A stretch of 64,000 nt of DNA from CAZGSN01 sp964371655. Its GTDB lineage: Bacteria; Desulfobacterota; Binatia; HRBIN30. The position numbers and the translations under genes were made by a program. Within the stretch, counting starts at the first letter, position 1, and every line of letters starts with the position of its first letter. The notes below the pieces were generated by a model. It ran no database searches. It was not told where the DNA came from and worked only from the letters and a program-made list of their open reading frames with translations. Below, one piece after another: positions 17,404-24,503 of the stretch. The DNA is taken from positions 20,968 through 84,967 of the forward strand of contig CAYJOD010000022.1 in NCBI GenBank assembly GCA_964371655.1. Reading direction: 5' to 3'.

Positions 17404-17610
17404 GCGTCGGAAACCCTGATCACCTGCCCGCTCTGTGGTGAGCATTACAGCGAAGCCGAGGGTCAAAGCTGTCACGGTGGTTGTCCGCTCCAGAGTCAGT
17501 GCAACTTGCTCGGCTGCCCGCGCTGCGGTTACGAAGTGCCGGCGCCGACACGGCTGACCCGATGGCTAAAGCGCTGGCTGCCGAGTACAGAGGGTCCCGC
17601 CGAGGATTGA
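17392..17610 (+). CDS. Small Cys-rich zinc-ribbon-like protein of the feo operon
   Basis: The 72-residue protein has eight cysteines: CPLCG (12-15), a pair in CHGGC (27-31), CNLLGC (37-42) and CPRCG ending at 45. This is a two-knuckle metal-ribbon pattern, followed by a basic tail (TRWLKRWLP). From memory, similar small proteins ending CPRCGYE lie beside feoB and DtxR genes in deltaproteobacteria; no search was made. It could bind iron or zinc and assist FeoB or the regulator. The stop overlaps the next ATG (TGATG). The start codon lies inside a family A fragment; the open frame extends further left without protein-like character. Confidence 0.75.
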   Translation: MNTDASETLITCPLCGEHYSEAEGQSCHGGCPLQSQCNLLGCPRCGYEVPAPTRLTRWLKRWLPSTEGPAED

Positions 17611-18266
17611 TGAACAGCGAACAGCACATCGAAGAAGTTCTTGAACGGCTGTGGACTCTGCGCGAGCTCGGCGAGGCCGCGCCGCCCGATCTCGCCGGCG
17701 AAGCATTCGATTTCGATCCGAGCGCGGCGATCGCGGAGGCGGCACGCCGCGGCTGGGTCGCACTGCACCCCGACCGTCTCGAACTCGCCGCCGGCGGCGA
17801 GGAGCGCGCCGGCGCGGTGATCCGCCGGCACCGCCTGGCGGAGCGGCTCCTCTTCGATGTCATCCACGTCGACCCCGTCGCCATGGAAGCCGTCGCCTGC
17901 GAGCTCGAGCACTCGCATATCCTGTCGGAAGAGGCGACCGAACGCGTGTGCGCGTTCCTCGGCCATCCGCCGACCTGCCCGCATGACCGGCCGATTCCGC
18001 GTGGTCGTTGTTGCGAAAGATTCACCGACGAGATCCGTCCGCTGGTCACGCCGCTGCGCGATGGCCGCATCGGTGGTGACTACCGCATCGTGTTCATCGC
18101 ATCGCGATCACACCGGCGTCTCGACCGCCTCTGCGCCCTCGGCGTCGTACCCGGGGCAAAGCTGCGACTACACCAGCAGTCACCCGCGTTCATCGTCCAG
18201 GTCGGCGGCACCGACATTGCCCTGGAGGTCGAAGTCGCCGCCGATATCTTCGTCGTCCCGAGGTGA
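17610..18266 (+). CDS. DtxR/MntR-type metal regulator fused to FeoA domain
   Basis: The 218-residue protein has a weak winged-helix region (1-60) and the DtxR metal-binding/dimerisation segment (about 68-130: RRHRLAERLLFDVIHVDPVA, then CELEHSHILSEEATERVCAF and GHPPTCPHD). A C-terminal SH3-like FeoA domain follows (about 145-218: LDRLCALGVVPGAKLRL). The DtxR-type metal residues (His, Cys-Glu, Glu-His) are visible. It most likely represses iron uptake when Fe2+ is bound. The DNA-recognition helix is poorly conserved, so a role as a direct FeoB partner cannot be excluded. Start overlaps the previous stop; co-transcribed with feoB. Confidence 0.88.
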   Translation: MNSEQHIEEVLERLWTLRELGEAAPPDLAGEAFDFDPSAAIAEAARRGWVALHPDRLELAAGGEERAGAVIRRHRLAERLLFDVIHVDPVAMEAVACELEHSHILSEEATERVCAFLGHPPTCPHDRPIPRGRCCERFTDEIRPLVTPLRDGRIGGDYRIVFIASRSHRRLDRLCALGVVPGAKLRLHQQSPAFIVQVGGTDIALEVEVAADIFVVPR

Positions 18267-18390
18267 GAGCGCTTCGAGAGGGGCTCAATGAGTCCAACCA
18301 GCTCAGTTGAAACCGCTCGAAACGACGTGCTTCCCTTTCAAATCCTTGTTGATCCGTGTAGCAAGCGTTCGACGTTTTCAGGAACAGCTC

Positions 18391-18431
18391 CCCTCTCCCG
18401 CATTGTTTGCGGGAGAGGGTTAGGGTGAGGG
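18391..18431. repeat. Family F hairpin (copy F1)
   Basis: CCCTCTCCCGC and GCGGGAGAGGG form an 11-bp stem with a 7-nt loop, followed by TTAGGGTGAGGG. Related copies lie at 18659, 22396, 27841/28005 (split), 52209 and 52288. Nothing codes between 18267 and 18771. Confidence 0.8.
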
Positions 18432-18492
18432 AACCGCGGCGGCGCGGATGGGCGGCGCAAGCGTCGAAGCGGATCCCTCACCCCCGCCCTCT

Positions 18493-18660
18493 GAGACTGT
18501 CGATAAATCCGAATGGAAAACAGGAAACGGGAAACCGGAAACTGGAAACTGGAAACTGGGCTATGCTTACGCAGAATGGCCGGTTTTTCATTTTCGGTCT
18601 CCGGTTTCCTGTTTTCCATTCTCCGAGCGACGGCCTGTTGCGGAGAAAATCGACAGTCTC
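18493..18660. repeat. Family E element (copy E1) with nested short-word palindrome
   Basis: Ends GAGACTGTCGATAAA and GAGAAAATCGACAGTCTC are inverted (10-bp core GACTGTCGAT). Inside, 18511-18540 and 18595-18624 are inverted arms made of GGAAAC-type words (family L). The left end sits directly inside an F-type CCCTCACCC sequence and the right end runs into the F2 hairpin. Confidence 0.8.
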
Positions 18661-18687
18661 CTCTCCCGCGGTGATGCGGGAGAGGGG
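18659..18687. repeat. Family F hairpin (copy F2)
   Basis: CTCTCCCGC and GCGGGAGAG arms with a short loop, immediately right of E1. A family A right arm (TTCATCCGTGGTTTGAATCG, near 18739) follows before the next gene. Confidence 0.75.
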
Positions 18688-18771
18688 GTGCTTCCAAGCA
18701 CCAGCACTGCCTGGGTTGTGGCCCACAGCCCGCGCTGGGTTCATCCGTGGTTTGAATCGAGGTGTTTGGGG

Positions 18772-19743
18772 ATGATTACGCGCATCGGTACCACCATCGC
18801 CGTCGTGACGCTCCTTGTCGGCTGCCGCACCGACGCGGGGCCAACCATTCTGGTCGGCACACTCGAGCGCGACCGCGTCGAGCTCAGCGCCGAGGCCTTC
18901 GAGCCTATCGTCGAGATCGCCGTACACGAAGGTGAGTCGGTCACTGCCGGACAGACGATCCTGCGGCTCGATGACGCGCGCATCGGCGGCGAGGTGGCGC
19001 AAGCCGAGGCGCAGCGCGCGCAAGCGCAGGCGCGGCTCGCCGAGATCGTCCGCGGCCCGCGCCCGGAGCGGATTGCCGAAGCACGGGCGCAGCTGGTCGC
19101 CGCTGAGGCTGCCGTGATCCGGGAGGAACGCGAGCTGACGCGCAGCGTCGAGCTCGCCAGCCAGCACGTCGAGAGCCGGCAGCAGCTCGATCTGGCACAG
19201 GCGCGGCACGACCAGGCGGTGGCGCAACGCAACGCCGCAAGCGCAGTGCTGGAACAACTGGTCAACGGCGCCACCGCCGAGGAGCTCGAGCAGGCGCGCG
19301 CGACCCTAGCACAAACCGAGGCGGTGCTCGCCGTGGCGCGTGTGCGGCTCGACCGGCTGGTGGTGCGAGCGCCACACGCCGGCCGCATCGACAGCCTGCC
19401 GTTCTACCGCGGCGAGCGCCCCCCGGTGGGTGTCGCCGTCGCGGTCATGCTCTCCGATGGGCTCCCCTACGCGCGCGTGTTCGTGCCTGAGACCATACGC
19501 GCGCTGGTCGCACCGGGCACAGCCGCCACCGTCCGCGTCGACGCCGTGGCGCGGGCGTTCACGGCGCGCGTGCGCATGGTTTCCGCTGACGCCGCGTTCA
19601 CACCTCACTACGCGCTCACCGAGCTCGATCGCGGCCACTTGGGATACGAAGCCAAGGTGGATCTCACCGAGGCGGAGGCCGCGACTCTGCCGACCGGCTT
19701 GCCGGTGCGGGTGACGCTGGAGATCACCGCCGATGCCGGTTGA
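18772..19743 (+). CDS. HlyD/EmrA-type periplasmic adaptor, predicted lipoprotein
   Basis: The 323-residue protein is the membrane-fusion subunit of an ABC export system. The N-terminus TTIAVVTLLVGCRTD carries a lipobox (LVGC), so it is lipid-anchored rather than a single-span protein. A biotinyl-lipoyl half-motif (EPIVEIAVHEGESVTAGQTI) is followed by a long Ala/Glu/Arg coiled coil (about 70-185), the second lipoyl half (VRAPHAGRIDSLPF) and a beta-barrel domain. Start chosen at the ATG 18772 just before the lipobox; the frame is open upstream through repeats. It overlaps the ATPase gene by 11 nt. Similar in layout to YbhG-YbhFSR systems. Confidence 0.88.
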   Translation: MITRIGTTIAVVTLLVGCRTDAGPTILVGTLERDRVELSAEAFEPIVEIAVHEGESVTAGQTILRLDDARIGGEVAQAEAQRAQAQARLAEIVRGPRPERIAEARAQLVAAEAAVIREERELTRSVELASQHVESRQQLDLAQARHDQAVAQRNAASAVLEQLVNGATAEELEQARATLAQTEAVLAVARVRLDRLVVRAPHAGRIDSLPFYRGERPPVGVAVAVMLSDGLPYARVFVPETIRALVAPGTAATVRVDAVARAFTARVRMVSADAAFTPHYALTELDRGHLGYEAKVDLTEAEAATLPTGLPVRVTLEITADAG

Positions 19744-20686
19744 GACCGACGTCGTCATTCGAGCGCGCGGCCTGACGCGGCGTTTCGGCACCCTGATCGC
19801 CGTCGATCGGCTCGACCTCGAGGTCCCGCGCGGCATGATCTACGGCTTTCTTGGTCCCAACGGTTCCGGAAAGACGACGACGATCCGCATGCTCTGCGGT
19901 CTGCTCAAGCCGTCGGCGGGCAGCGCCGAAGTGCTCGGCCTGCGCGTGCCCGACGACAGCGAGGCGCTACGCCTGCGCATCGGCTACATGACCCAGCGCT
20001 TCTCGCTGTACGAGGATCTCACCGTCCACGAGAACCTCGATTTCGTCGGCGAAATCTACGCCCTCCCACGCCGACCGCGGCGCGCCCGCGTCGCGGCACT
20101 GCTGGCGCAGTTCGAGATGGAAGCCCTCGAAGCCCAGCGCGCCGGCACGCTCAGCGGCGGGCAAAAGCAGCGCCTCGCCCTCGCCGCCGCGATTTTGCAC
20201 GAGCCCGAGCTCCTGTTTCTCGACGAGCCGACGAGCGGCGTCGATCCCCAGAGCCGGCGCGATTTCTGGGAGAGTCTGTTCCAGCTCGCCGCCGGCGGCA
20301 CGACGATTCTGGTGTCGACGCACTACATGGACGAGGCCGAGCGCTGTCACGCGCTGGCCATCTTCGACCGCGGCGTCCTCGTCGCCCACGGCCCGCCGCG
20401 GCAGCTGATGCGAGATCTCGACGCGGCGGTGGTCGAGATCGAGACCGAGGAGGTGCAGCGTGCGCATGCGCTGCTGGCCACGGTGCCTGACGTGCAGAGC
20501 GTCGCTCACCTCGGGTCGCACTTGCACGTGCTCTTCGATCGCGACGCCACCGATCCGGTGGCACGGGTGCGCGCGGCGCTGCGGGAGGCGGCGCTGCCGG
20601 CGCGAGTCGAGCTCACTGCCGCCAATCTCGAAGACGTCTTCGTCACCACGACCCGTGCTCGTACCGGCGTCGCTCGGGCAACCTGA
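19733..20686 (+). CDS. ABC transporter ATP-binding protein (ABC-2 export type)
   Basis: The 317-residue ATPase shows Walker A GPNGSGKTT (41-49), the Q-loop region GYMTQRFSLYEDL, signature LSGGQKQRLALA, Walker B LLFLDEPTSGVDP and the H-loop STHYMDEAERC. The C-terminal 90 residues are the extension usual in drug/polysaccharide-type ABC-2 ATPases. It would power the permease at 20858; a 171-bp spacer holding repeat G1 separates the two. Confidence 0.95.
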   Translation: MPVETDVVIRARGLTRRFGTLIAVDRLDLEVPRGMIYGFLGPNGSGKTTTIRMLCGLLKPSAGSAEVLGLRVPDDSEALRLRIGYMTQRFSLYEDLTVHENLDFVGEIYALPRRPRRARVAALLAQFEMEALEAQRAGTLSGGQKQRLALAAAILHEPELLFLDEPTSGVDPQSRRDFWESLFQLAAGGTTILVSTHYMDEAERCHALAIFDRGVLVAHGPPRQLMRDLDAAVVEIETEEVQRAHALLATVPDVQSVAHLGSHLHVLFDRDATDPVARVRAALREAALPARVELTAANLEDVFVTTTRARTGVARAT

Positions 20687-20710
20687 TGCTTCCGAAATTG
20701 CACCAGTCAA

Positions 20711-20851
20711 AGGGACCTAGGGGCAAAGGGTTCAGGGGCCAAGGGAGGATTGCTTGTCCGAGCCTTCTTGGCTTCCCTCTGCCCCTTTGCCCCTCGATCC
20801 CTTTGCCCCTCGATCCCTTTGGCCCTACCCAGTTTGCGAGCGTAGCGAGCT
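20711..20851. repeat. Family G element (copy G1)
   Basis: Built from AGGGGCAAAGGG-type words on the left and CTGCCCCTTTGCCCCTCGAT on the right, i.e. an imperfect long palindrome, ending GTTTGCGAGCGTAGCGAGC. A second copy lies inside the coding region of the 37-heme gene at 59297-59420. It splits the ABC exporter operon between ATPase and permease. Confidence 0.85.
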
Positions 20852-20857
20852 GATTTC

Positions 20858-21958
20858 ATGAAGAGTCTTCTGCGTATCGCCGCGATGGCGCGTAAGGAGC
20901 TGCGCCAGCTGCGGCGCGATCGCCTCAGCCTCGGCATGATCGTCGGTGTGCCGCTCATGCAGATTCTGCTGTTCGGCTACGCCATCAACCAGGACATCCG
21001 CCACCTGCGCGCCGCGGTGGCCGACCTCGCCGGCAACGAACGGGCGCGCCGTCTGCTGGCGGATGCAGAGGCGTCGCAGACGATCGATGTCGTCCGACAT
21101 GTGACAAGTGCGCGCGAGCTCACGGAGCTATTGCGGCGCGGCGAGATCCAGGTCGGCCTGTTGATCCCGCGCGACATCGACCGGCGCGCAGCGGATGGCA
21201 CACGGCCAATGGCCCAGATTCTCGTCGACGGCAGTGATCCACTCGTTCTTGGTGCCGCCGAAGGACTGATGCGCCTCCCCCGCGACCCGACTGCATCCGC
21301 CGCCGCGGGGCTGCGTGCCCCGACTTTCGAGCTGCGGCCTTACTACAACCCCGAACGGCGCTCGGCGGTGCAGATCGTCCCCGGCCTGATCGGCGTGATC
21401 CTCACCATGACGCTCGTCGTGTTTACGGCCATTGCCCTCGTGCGTGAACGCGAACGCGGAACCCTCGAGTTCTTGATCACCACGCCGGTGCGGCGGGCGG
21501 AGCTCATGATCGGCAAAGTTGCGCCCTACATTGGCATCGGGTTGCTCCAGGTGACGCTGGTGCTGGTGATCGGTGTCACGGTCTTCCGCGTTCCCGTGCG
21601 TGGCACCCTCGTCGACGTCTATCTCGCCGCCCTACCCTTCATCGGCGCCAACCTGACCCTCGGCCTCATCATCTCGACCTTCGCGCAGACGCAGTTCCAG
21701 GCCGTGCAAATGGCGGTCTTCGTCTTCCTGCCGTCGATCTTGCTGTCGGGATTCATGTTCCCGTTTCACGCCATGCCATGGCCGGCGCAGCTCATCGGCG
21801 AGCTGCTGCCGCTGACGCATTTTGTCCGCTTGATGCGCGGCATCGTCCTGCGCGGCGCCGGGGTTGGAGAGCTGTGGACCGACGTATGGCCGCTGCTGGC
21901 GTTCTTCTCGGTGGCGTTTAGCGCAGCCTGGTTCCGCTTCCGCAAGCGCCTCGATTGA
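20858..21958 (+). CDS. ABC-2 type transporter permease
   Basis: The 366-residue protein has one N-terminal membrane helix (LSLGMIVGVPLMQILLFGYA), a large extracytoplasmic domain (about 45-170) and five C-terminal helices, including IVPGLIGVILTMTLVVFTAI and the ABC-2 signature region ERERGTLEFLITTPVRRAEL. This is the YhhJ/YbhR layout. With the adaptor and the ATPase it makes one exporter. Only one permease gene is seen, where YbhFSR-type systems have two, so it may act as a homodimer. Substrate unknown. Confidence 0.93.
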   Translation: MKSLLRIAAMARKELRQLRRDRLSLGMIVGVPLMQILLFGYAINQDIRHLRAAVADLAGNERARRLLADAEASQTIDVVRHVTSARELTELLRRGEIQVGLLIPRDIDRRAADGTRPMAQILVDGSDPLVLGAAEGLMRLPRDPTASAAAGLRAPTFELRPYYNPERRSAVQIVPGLIGVILTMTLVVFTAIALVRERERGTLEFLITTPVRRAELMIGKVAPYIGIGLLQVTLVLVIGVTVFRVPVRGTLVDVYLAALPFIGANLTLGLIISTFAQTQFQAVQMAVFVFLPSILLSGFMFPFHAMPWPAQLIGELLPLTHFVRLMRGIVLRGAGVGELWTDVWPLLAFFSVAFSAAWFRFRKRLD

Positions 21959-21980
21959 GTCGCGCAGCACAGAGCAGACC

Positions 21981-22387
21981 CTGACGGGTCAGGCATTTCT
22001 CGCGCCAAGACGCAAAGTCGCAAAGGAAGAGCCTCAGACCTCCTGACCTGGGCAACGGGATCGAGATCCCCGAGGTTCGACGAAGTTGGCAACACCACGG
22101 CGAAATTGACGGCCGCAATGCCAGACGAGAAACTCCATCGAGGATTCTGTCTTGACTCCAAGACTCCACAGATGACGCAGATGACATCGATGTCGAGCTC
22201 GCATATTCGGCCTGATCTGCGTCATCTGCGGATTGAAAGCGGGATAAGAAAGAAATCCAGGATCTCGGGAGCTCTGAGCCTGTAGATTTCGACAACCAAA
22301 GCCGATTTCCATCTTCCTTTTCGAAACCGAAATTTCTCGCCTTCCGCCTTGGCGTCTTTGCGTCTTGGCGCGAGACCTCTTGTCAGA
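21981..22387. repeat. Long compound palindrome (family M)
   Basis: Outer arms CGCGCCAAGACGCAAAGTCG (22001) and GTCTTTGCGTCTTGGCGCGA (near 22353) are inverted. Inner arms CACAGATGACGCAGATGAC (near 22165) and ATCTGCGTCATCTGCGGATT (22214) are inverted. Same nested design as B1/C1. No gene in 21959-22444. Confidence 0.8.
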
Positions 22388-22395
22388 CCGAAAAG

Positions 22396-22430
22396 CCCTC
22401 ACCCTAACCCTCTCCCAGCGGGAGAGGGGA
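22396..22430. repeat. Family F element (copy F3)
   Basis: CCCTCACCCTAACCCTCTCC followed by CAGCGGGAGAGGGGAG; a short CTCTCCC/GGGAGAG stem at the end of the DOMON-like gene. Confidence 0.7.
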
Positions 22431-22444
22431 GATTGGCTTCCGCC

Positions 22445-22996
22445 CTAGAAACGCAGGATGAACGCGTCGGCGTGATGGAAGTCGGCCGGACCCGGAGGAT
22501 GGTGCAGCGCCCAGTACGACAAGGTCCCGTCGATCGCCTCGATGACAGCGCTCATCCCCAATCTCAAGCGCGCATCGAGGTAGCTTGCCTCAAGACGGCC
22601 CAAGGCGACATCGGCCGTCAACTGCAAGGTCCGGGCGCTGCGAGTCGTGCGGATGTGCAAGGCGGCGGCGTCCGCGCCTGTCGACTCGAGCTCGCGATAG
22701 CGACGGAAGCCATAGATCGCCCACGCCGTCGACGGCGACAGGTTGATCTCGTTGTACACCGGCGCGCCCTCGAGCCCGATGAAGGCTTCGAAGCAGGTGT
22801 GCTGCCAGAGAAAGTCGGCACGCCGTGGCGGTCCCGCAGCAGGCACCAGGATGCGGTCGATGTCGCCGTCGACGGTGAAGGTCAGTGTCAGCACGCCGTG
22901 CGCGAGCGACTCGACGCGCACCTCGATGCCGTGCACAGCGTCGCAGAGCAGCCTCGGGTGCAGGAGCAGAGACTCAACTACGGGGAGCGAGACCAT
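22445..22996 (-). CDS. DOMON-like domain protein
   Basis: The 183-residue protein is a beta-rich single domain. It carries the marks I recall for DOMON-like (murB-type) proteins: DFLWQHTCFEAFIGLEG, YNEINLSPSTAWAIYGFRRY, and the C-terminal LSYWALHHPPGPADFHHAD. DOMON folds bind heme or sugars; no signal peptide is seen, so it may be cytoplasmic. The ATG at 22996 was preferred over a TTG 24 bases upstream. It ends the leftward group that includes the BrnTA module, 44 nt downstream of brnA. Confidence 0.85.
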   Translation of the reverse strand: MVSLPVVESLLLHPRLLCDAVHGIEVRVESLAHGVLTLTFTVDGDIDRILVPAAGPPRRADFLWQHTCFEAFIGLEGAPVYNEINLSPSTAWAIYGFRRYRELESTGADAAALHIRTTRSARTLQLTADVALGRLEASYLDARLRLGMSAVIEAIDGTLSYWALHHPPGPADFHHADAFILRF

Positions 22997-23040
22997 TGCG
23001 TTCGCGCGCGTTGGCACCAACCCTCATGTTTCTCGGACGT

Positions 23041-23304
23041 TCAGGCGGAAGCCTTGAGCAAGGTTTCGTTGATAACGGTCTGATAGCCCAAGCCCCGTTT
23101 CTTGGCCTCCTTCTTTGCCCAGGCGAGTACCCGCGGGTGTAGGCGGATCGATACGGGAGCGTACTTGTCGTCGCCCTTGGCGGGGCGGCCGCGGCGCGGC
23201 CGCTTGGTGCCGAGCTTGTCTTCGATTGCCAGTCGCGCCGTCTCGACCTCGCGCGCAGTTACGCGTCGGGCTCGATCAAAGGGGAACTCTTTTGCTTTCT
23301 TCAT
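23041..23304 (-). CDS. brnA: BrnA-type antitoxin
   Basis: The 87-residue protein has a basic, disordered N-terminus (RPRRGRPAKGDDK) and a C-terminal ribbon-helix-helix segment (YAPVSIRLHPRVLAWAKKEA, then YQTVINETLLKA), as in BrnA antitoxins. It should bind BrnT and repress its own promoter. Its start overlaps the end of brnT by 29 nt; order toxin then antitoxin is normal for BrnTA. Confidence 0.85.
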   Translation of the reverse strand: MKKAKEFPFDRARRVTAREVETARLAIEDKLGTKRPRRGRPAKGDDKYAPVSIRLHPRVLAWAKKEAKKRGLGYQTVINETLLKASA

Positions 23305-23569
23305 ATCGCAGGCGCTCCTTCCGATTGGCGGGTCGTGCGCTGATGATTCGCATTACGCGGCCGGGTTGCCGTTCCGTGAAGACTACCACCACAATGGCAG
23401 AGTCCGATTCCCCAATTAGCCAGATCCTTTCCTCCTCCACTGTCGAGTGAGCCGCGTCAGGCGCCCGTAGCCCCCACGGATCATCGAAGGTAGTGATGGC
23501 ATCCTCGAACCGGCTCCCGTGCTTGAGTAGGTTGGCCGCAGCCTTGCGCTCGTCCCACTCAAATCTCAT
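23276..23569 (-). CDS. brnT: BrnT-type ribonuclease toxin
   Basis: The 97-residue protein begins MRFEWDERKAAANLLKHGSR, continues with FEDAITTFDDPWGL and ends RIISARPANRKERLRYEE, all BrnT hallmarks. BrnT is a RelE-like mRNA-cleaving toxin. The conserved WDxxKAxxNxxKH and RIISARxAxxxER segments are intact, so the module looks functional. It forms an operon with brnA. Confidence 0.9.
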   Translation of the reverse strand: MRFEWDERKAAANLLKHGSRFEDAITTFDDPWGLRAPDAAHSTVEEERIWLIGESDSAIVVVVFTERQPGRVMRIISARPANRKERLRYEESKRVPL

Positions 23570-23693
23570 TTTCGGTATCTACCGCAATTCAGCAACCGTG
23601 TCGACATCGGTGGGGGGTTTGGTCGGGTCCTTCAACGCCGACTACTGACCGGTGACTACCCGCAGAGGTCCAACCGGCGCTCGCAGTTCGCCT

Positions 23694-24440
23694 TCAGCGT
23701 TCGGCAACGATGAGTCGGTAGCCGAGATCGAGCTCGTCGAGCTGCAACAGCTCTCGGTGACGTTCAGCCCACAGCCCGTCCTCTATGTCGCCAGCAAGCT
23801 CGCGGAGACCGCTCTCGAGGTCGTCTGGCGACATGAGTGCGTACGCGGAAATACCGGCTCGTACTCTCGGGTCGAGATACGCCTCCGGTCTTCGCCAGAA
23901 GGCTCCGTGGAATCCGTCGACGCAGTCATGCGGAACGGGAACGGTGAGGACGCGTCCAGCACCAAGGGCCGAGACAATATCTCGTATTGGGGCGGCGCGA
24001 GGACGGTCGAGCTCACGAAGGAAAGGTTGGTATTCACGTATCAGCCAAAACGACTCCCACACCTCCTGATCCCACGTCAACACCACGACTCGACGTTGCG
24101 CCACGCGCCGCATCTCGGCCAGGCCGCGAGCCAAGTCTCTCCAATGATGCACGGTCAACACGGCTAAGGCCGACTCGAATGCCGCGTCTGCAAACGGGAG
24201 CGTCTCGGCCGCGGCGCGAACCGCGGGCGCCGAACCCGGCGGACGCTGACGGATCATCGTGTCCGATGGTTCGACGGCGACGACGATACGATCGTTTGGC
24301 TCATACGATCCCGCGCCAGCGCCAACGTTCACGACGGATCGTGCATCACCGAGCGCCTTGAGAATCTGCGCGGCAATCCGCAGGTCCGGTCGGCGCGTCA
24401 CAGAGTAGGTTGTCCCGATTCTATCGTAGACGCTCGTCAT
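23694..24440 (-). CDS. SAM-dependent methyltransferase
   Basis: The 248-residue protein has a class I Rossmann methyltransferase core: motif I VVNVGAGAGSYEP (about 36-48), the acidic motif II VAVEPSDTMIRQRP and ALAVLTVHHWRDLARGLAEM as motif IV region. The N-terminus YDRIGTTYSVTRRPDLRIA is typical of small-molecule or arsenite-type methyltransferases. Substrate unknown. It stands alone 64 bp downstream of the P-type ATPase gene on the same strand. Confidence 0.9.
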   Translation of the reverse strand: MTSVYDRIGTTYSVTRRPDLRIAAQILKALGDARSVVNVGAGAGSYEPNDRIVVAVEPSDTMIRQRPPGSAPAVRAAAETLPFADAAFESALAVLTVHHWRDLARGLAEMRRVAQRRVVVLTWDQEVWESFWLIREYQPFLRELDRPRAAPIRDIVSALGAGRVLTVPVPHDCVDGFHGAFWRRPEAYLDPRVRAGISAYALMSPDDLESGLRELAGDIEDGLWAERHRELLQLDELDLGYRLIVAER

Positions 24441-24503
24441 GAGACCTCTCGATACTCGACTGCGCGCCGGGCGAGCTGCAGGAGCGGCGCGCGCCGAACG
24501 GAT

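Noticed and set aside
18391..18431. Rho-independent terminator after the feo operon
   Set aside because: The F1 hairpin is strong but lacks a T-run and recurs as a dispersed repeat in several unrelated places, so I call it a repeat.
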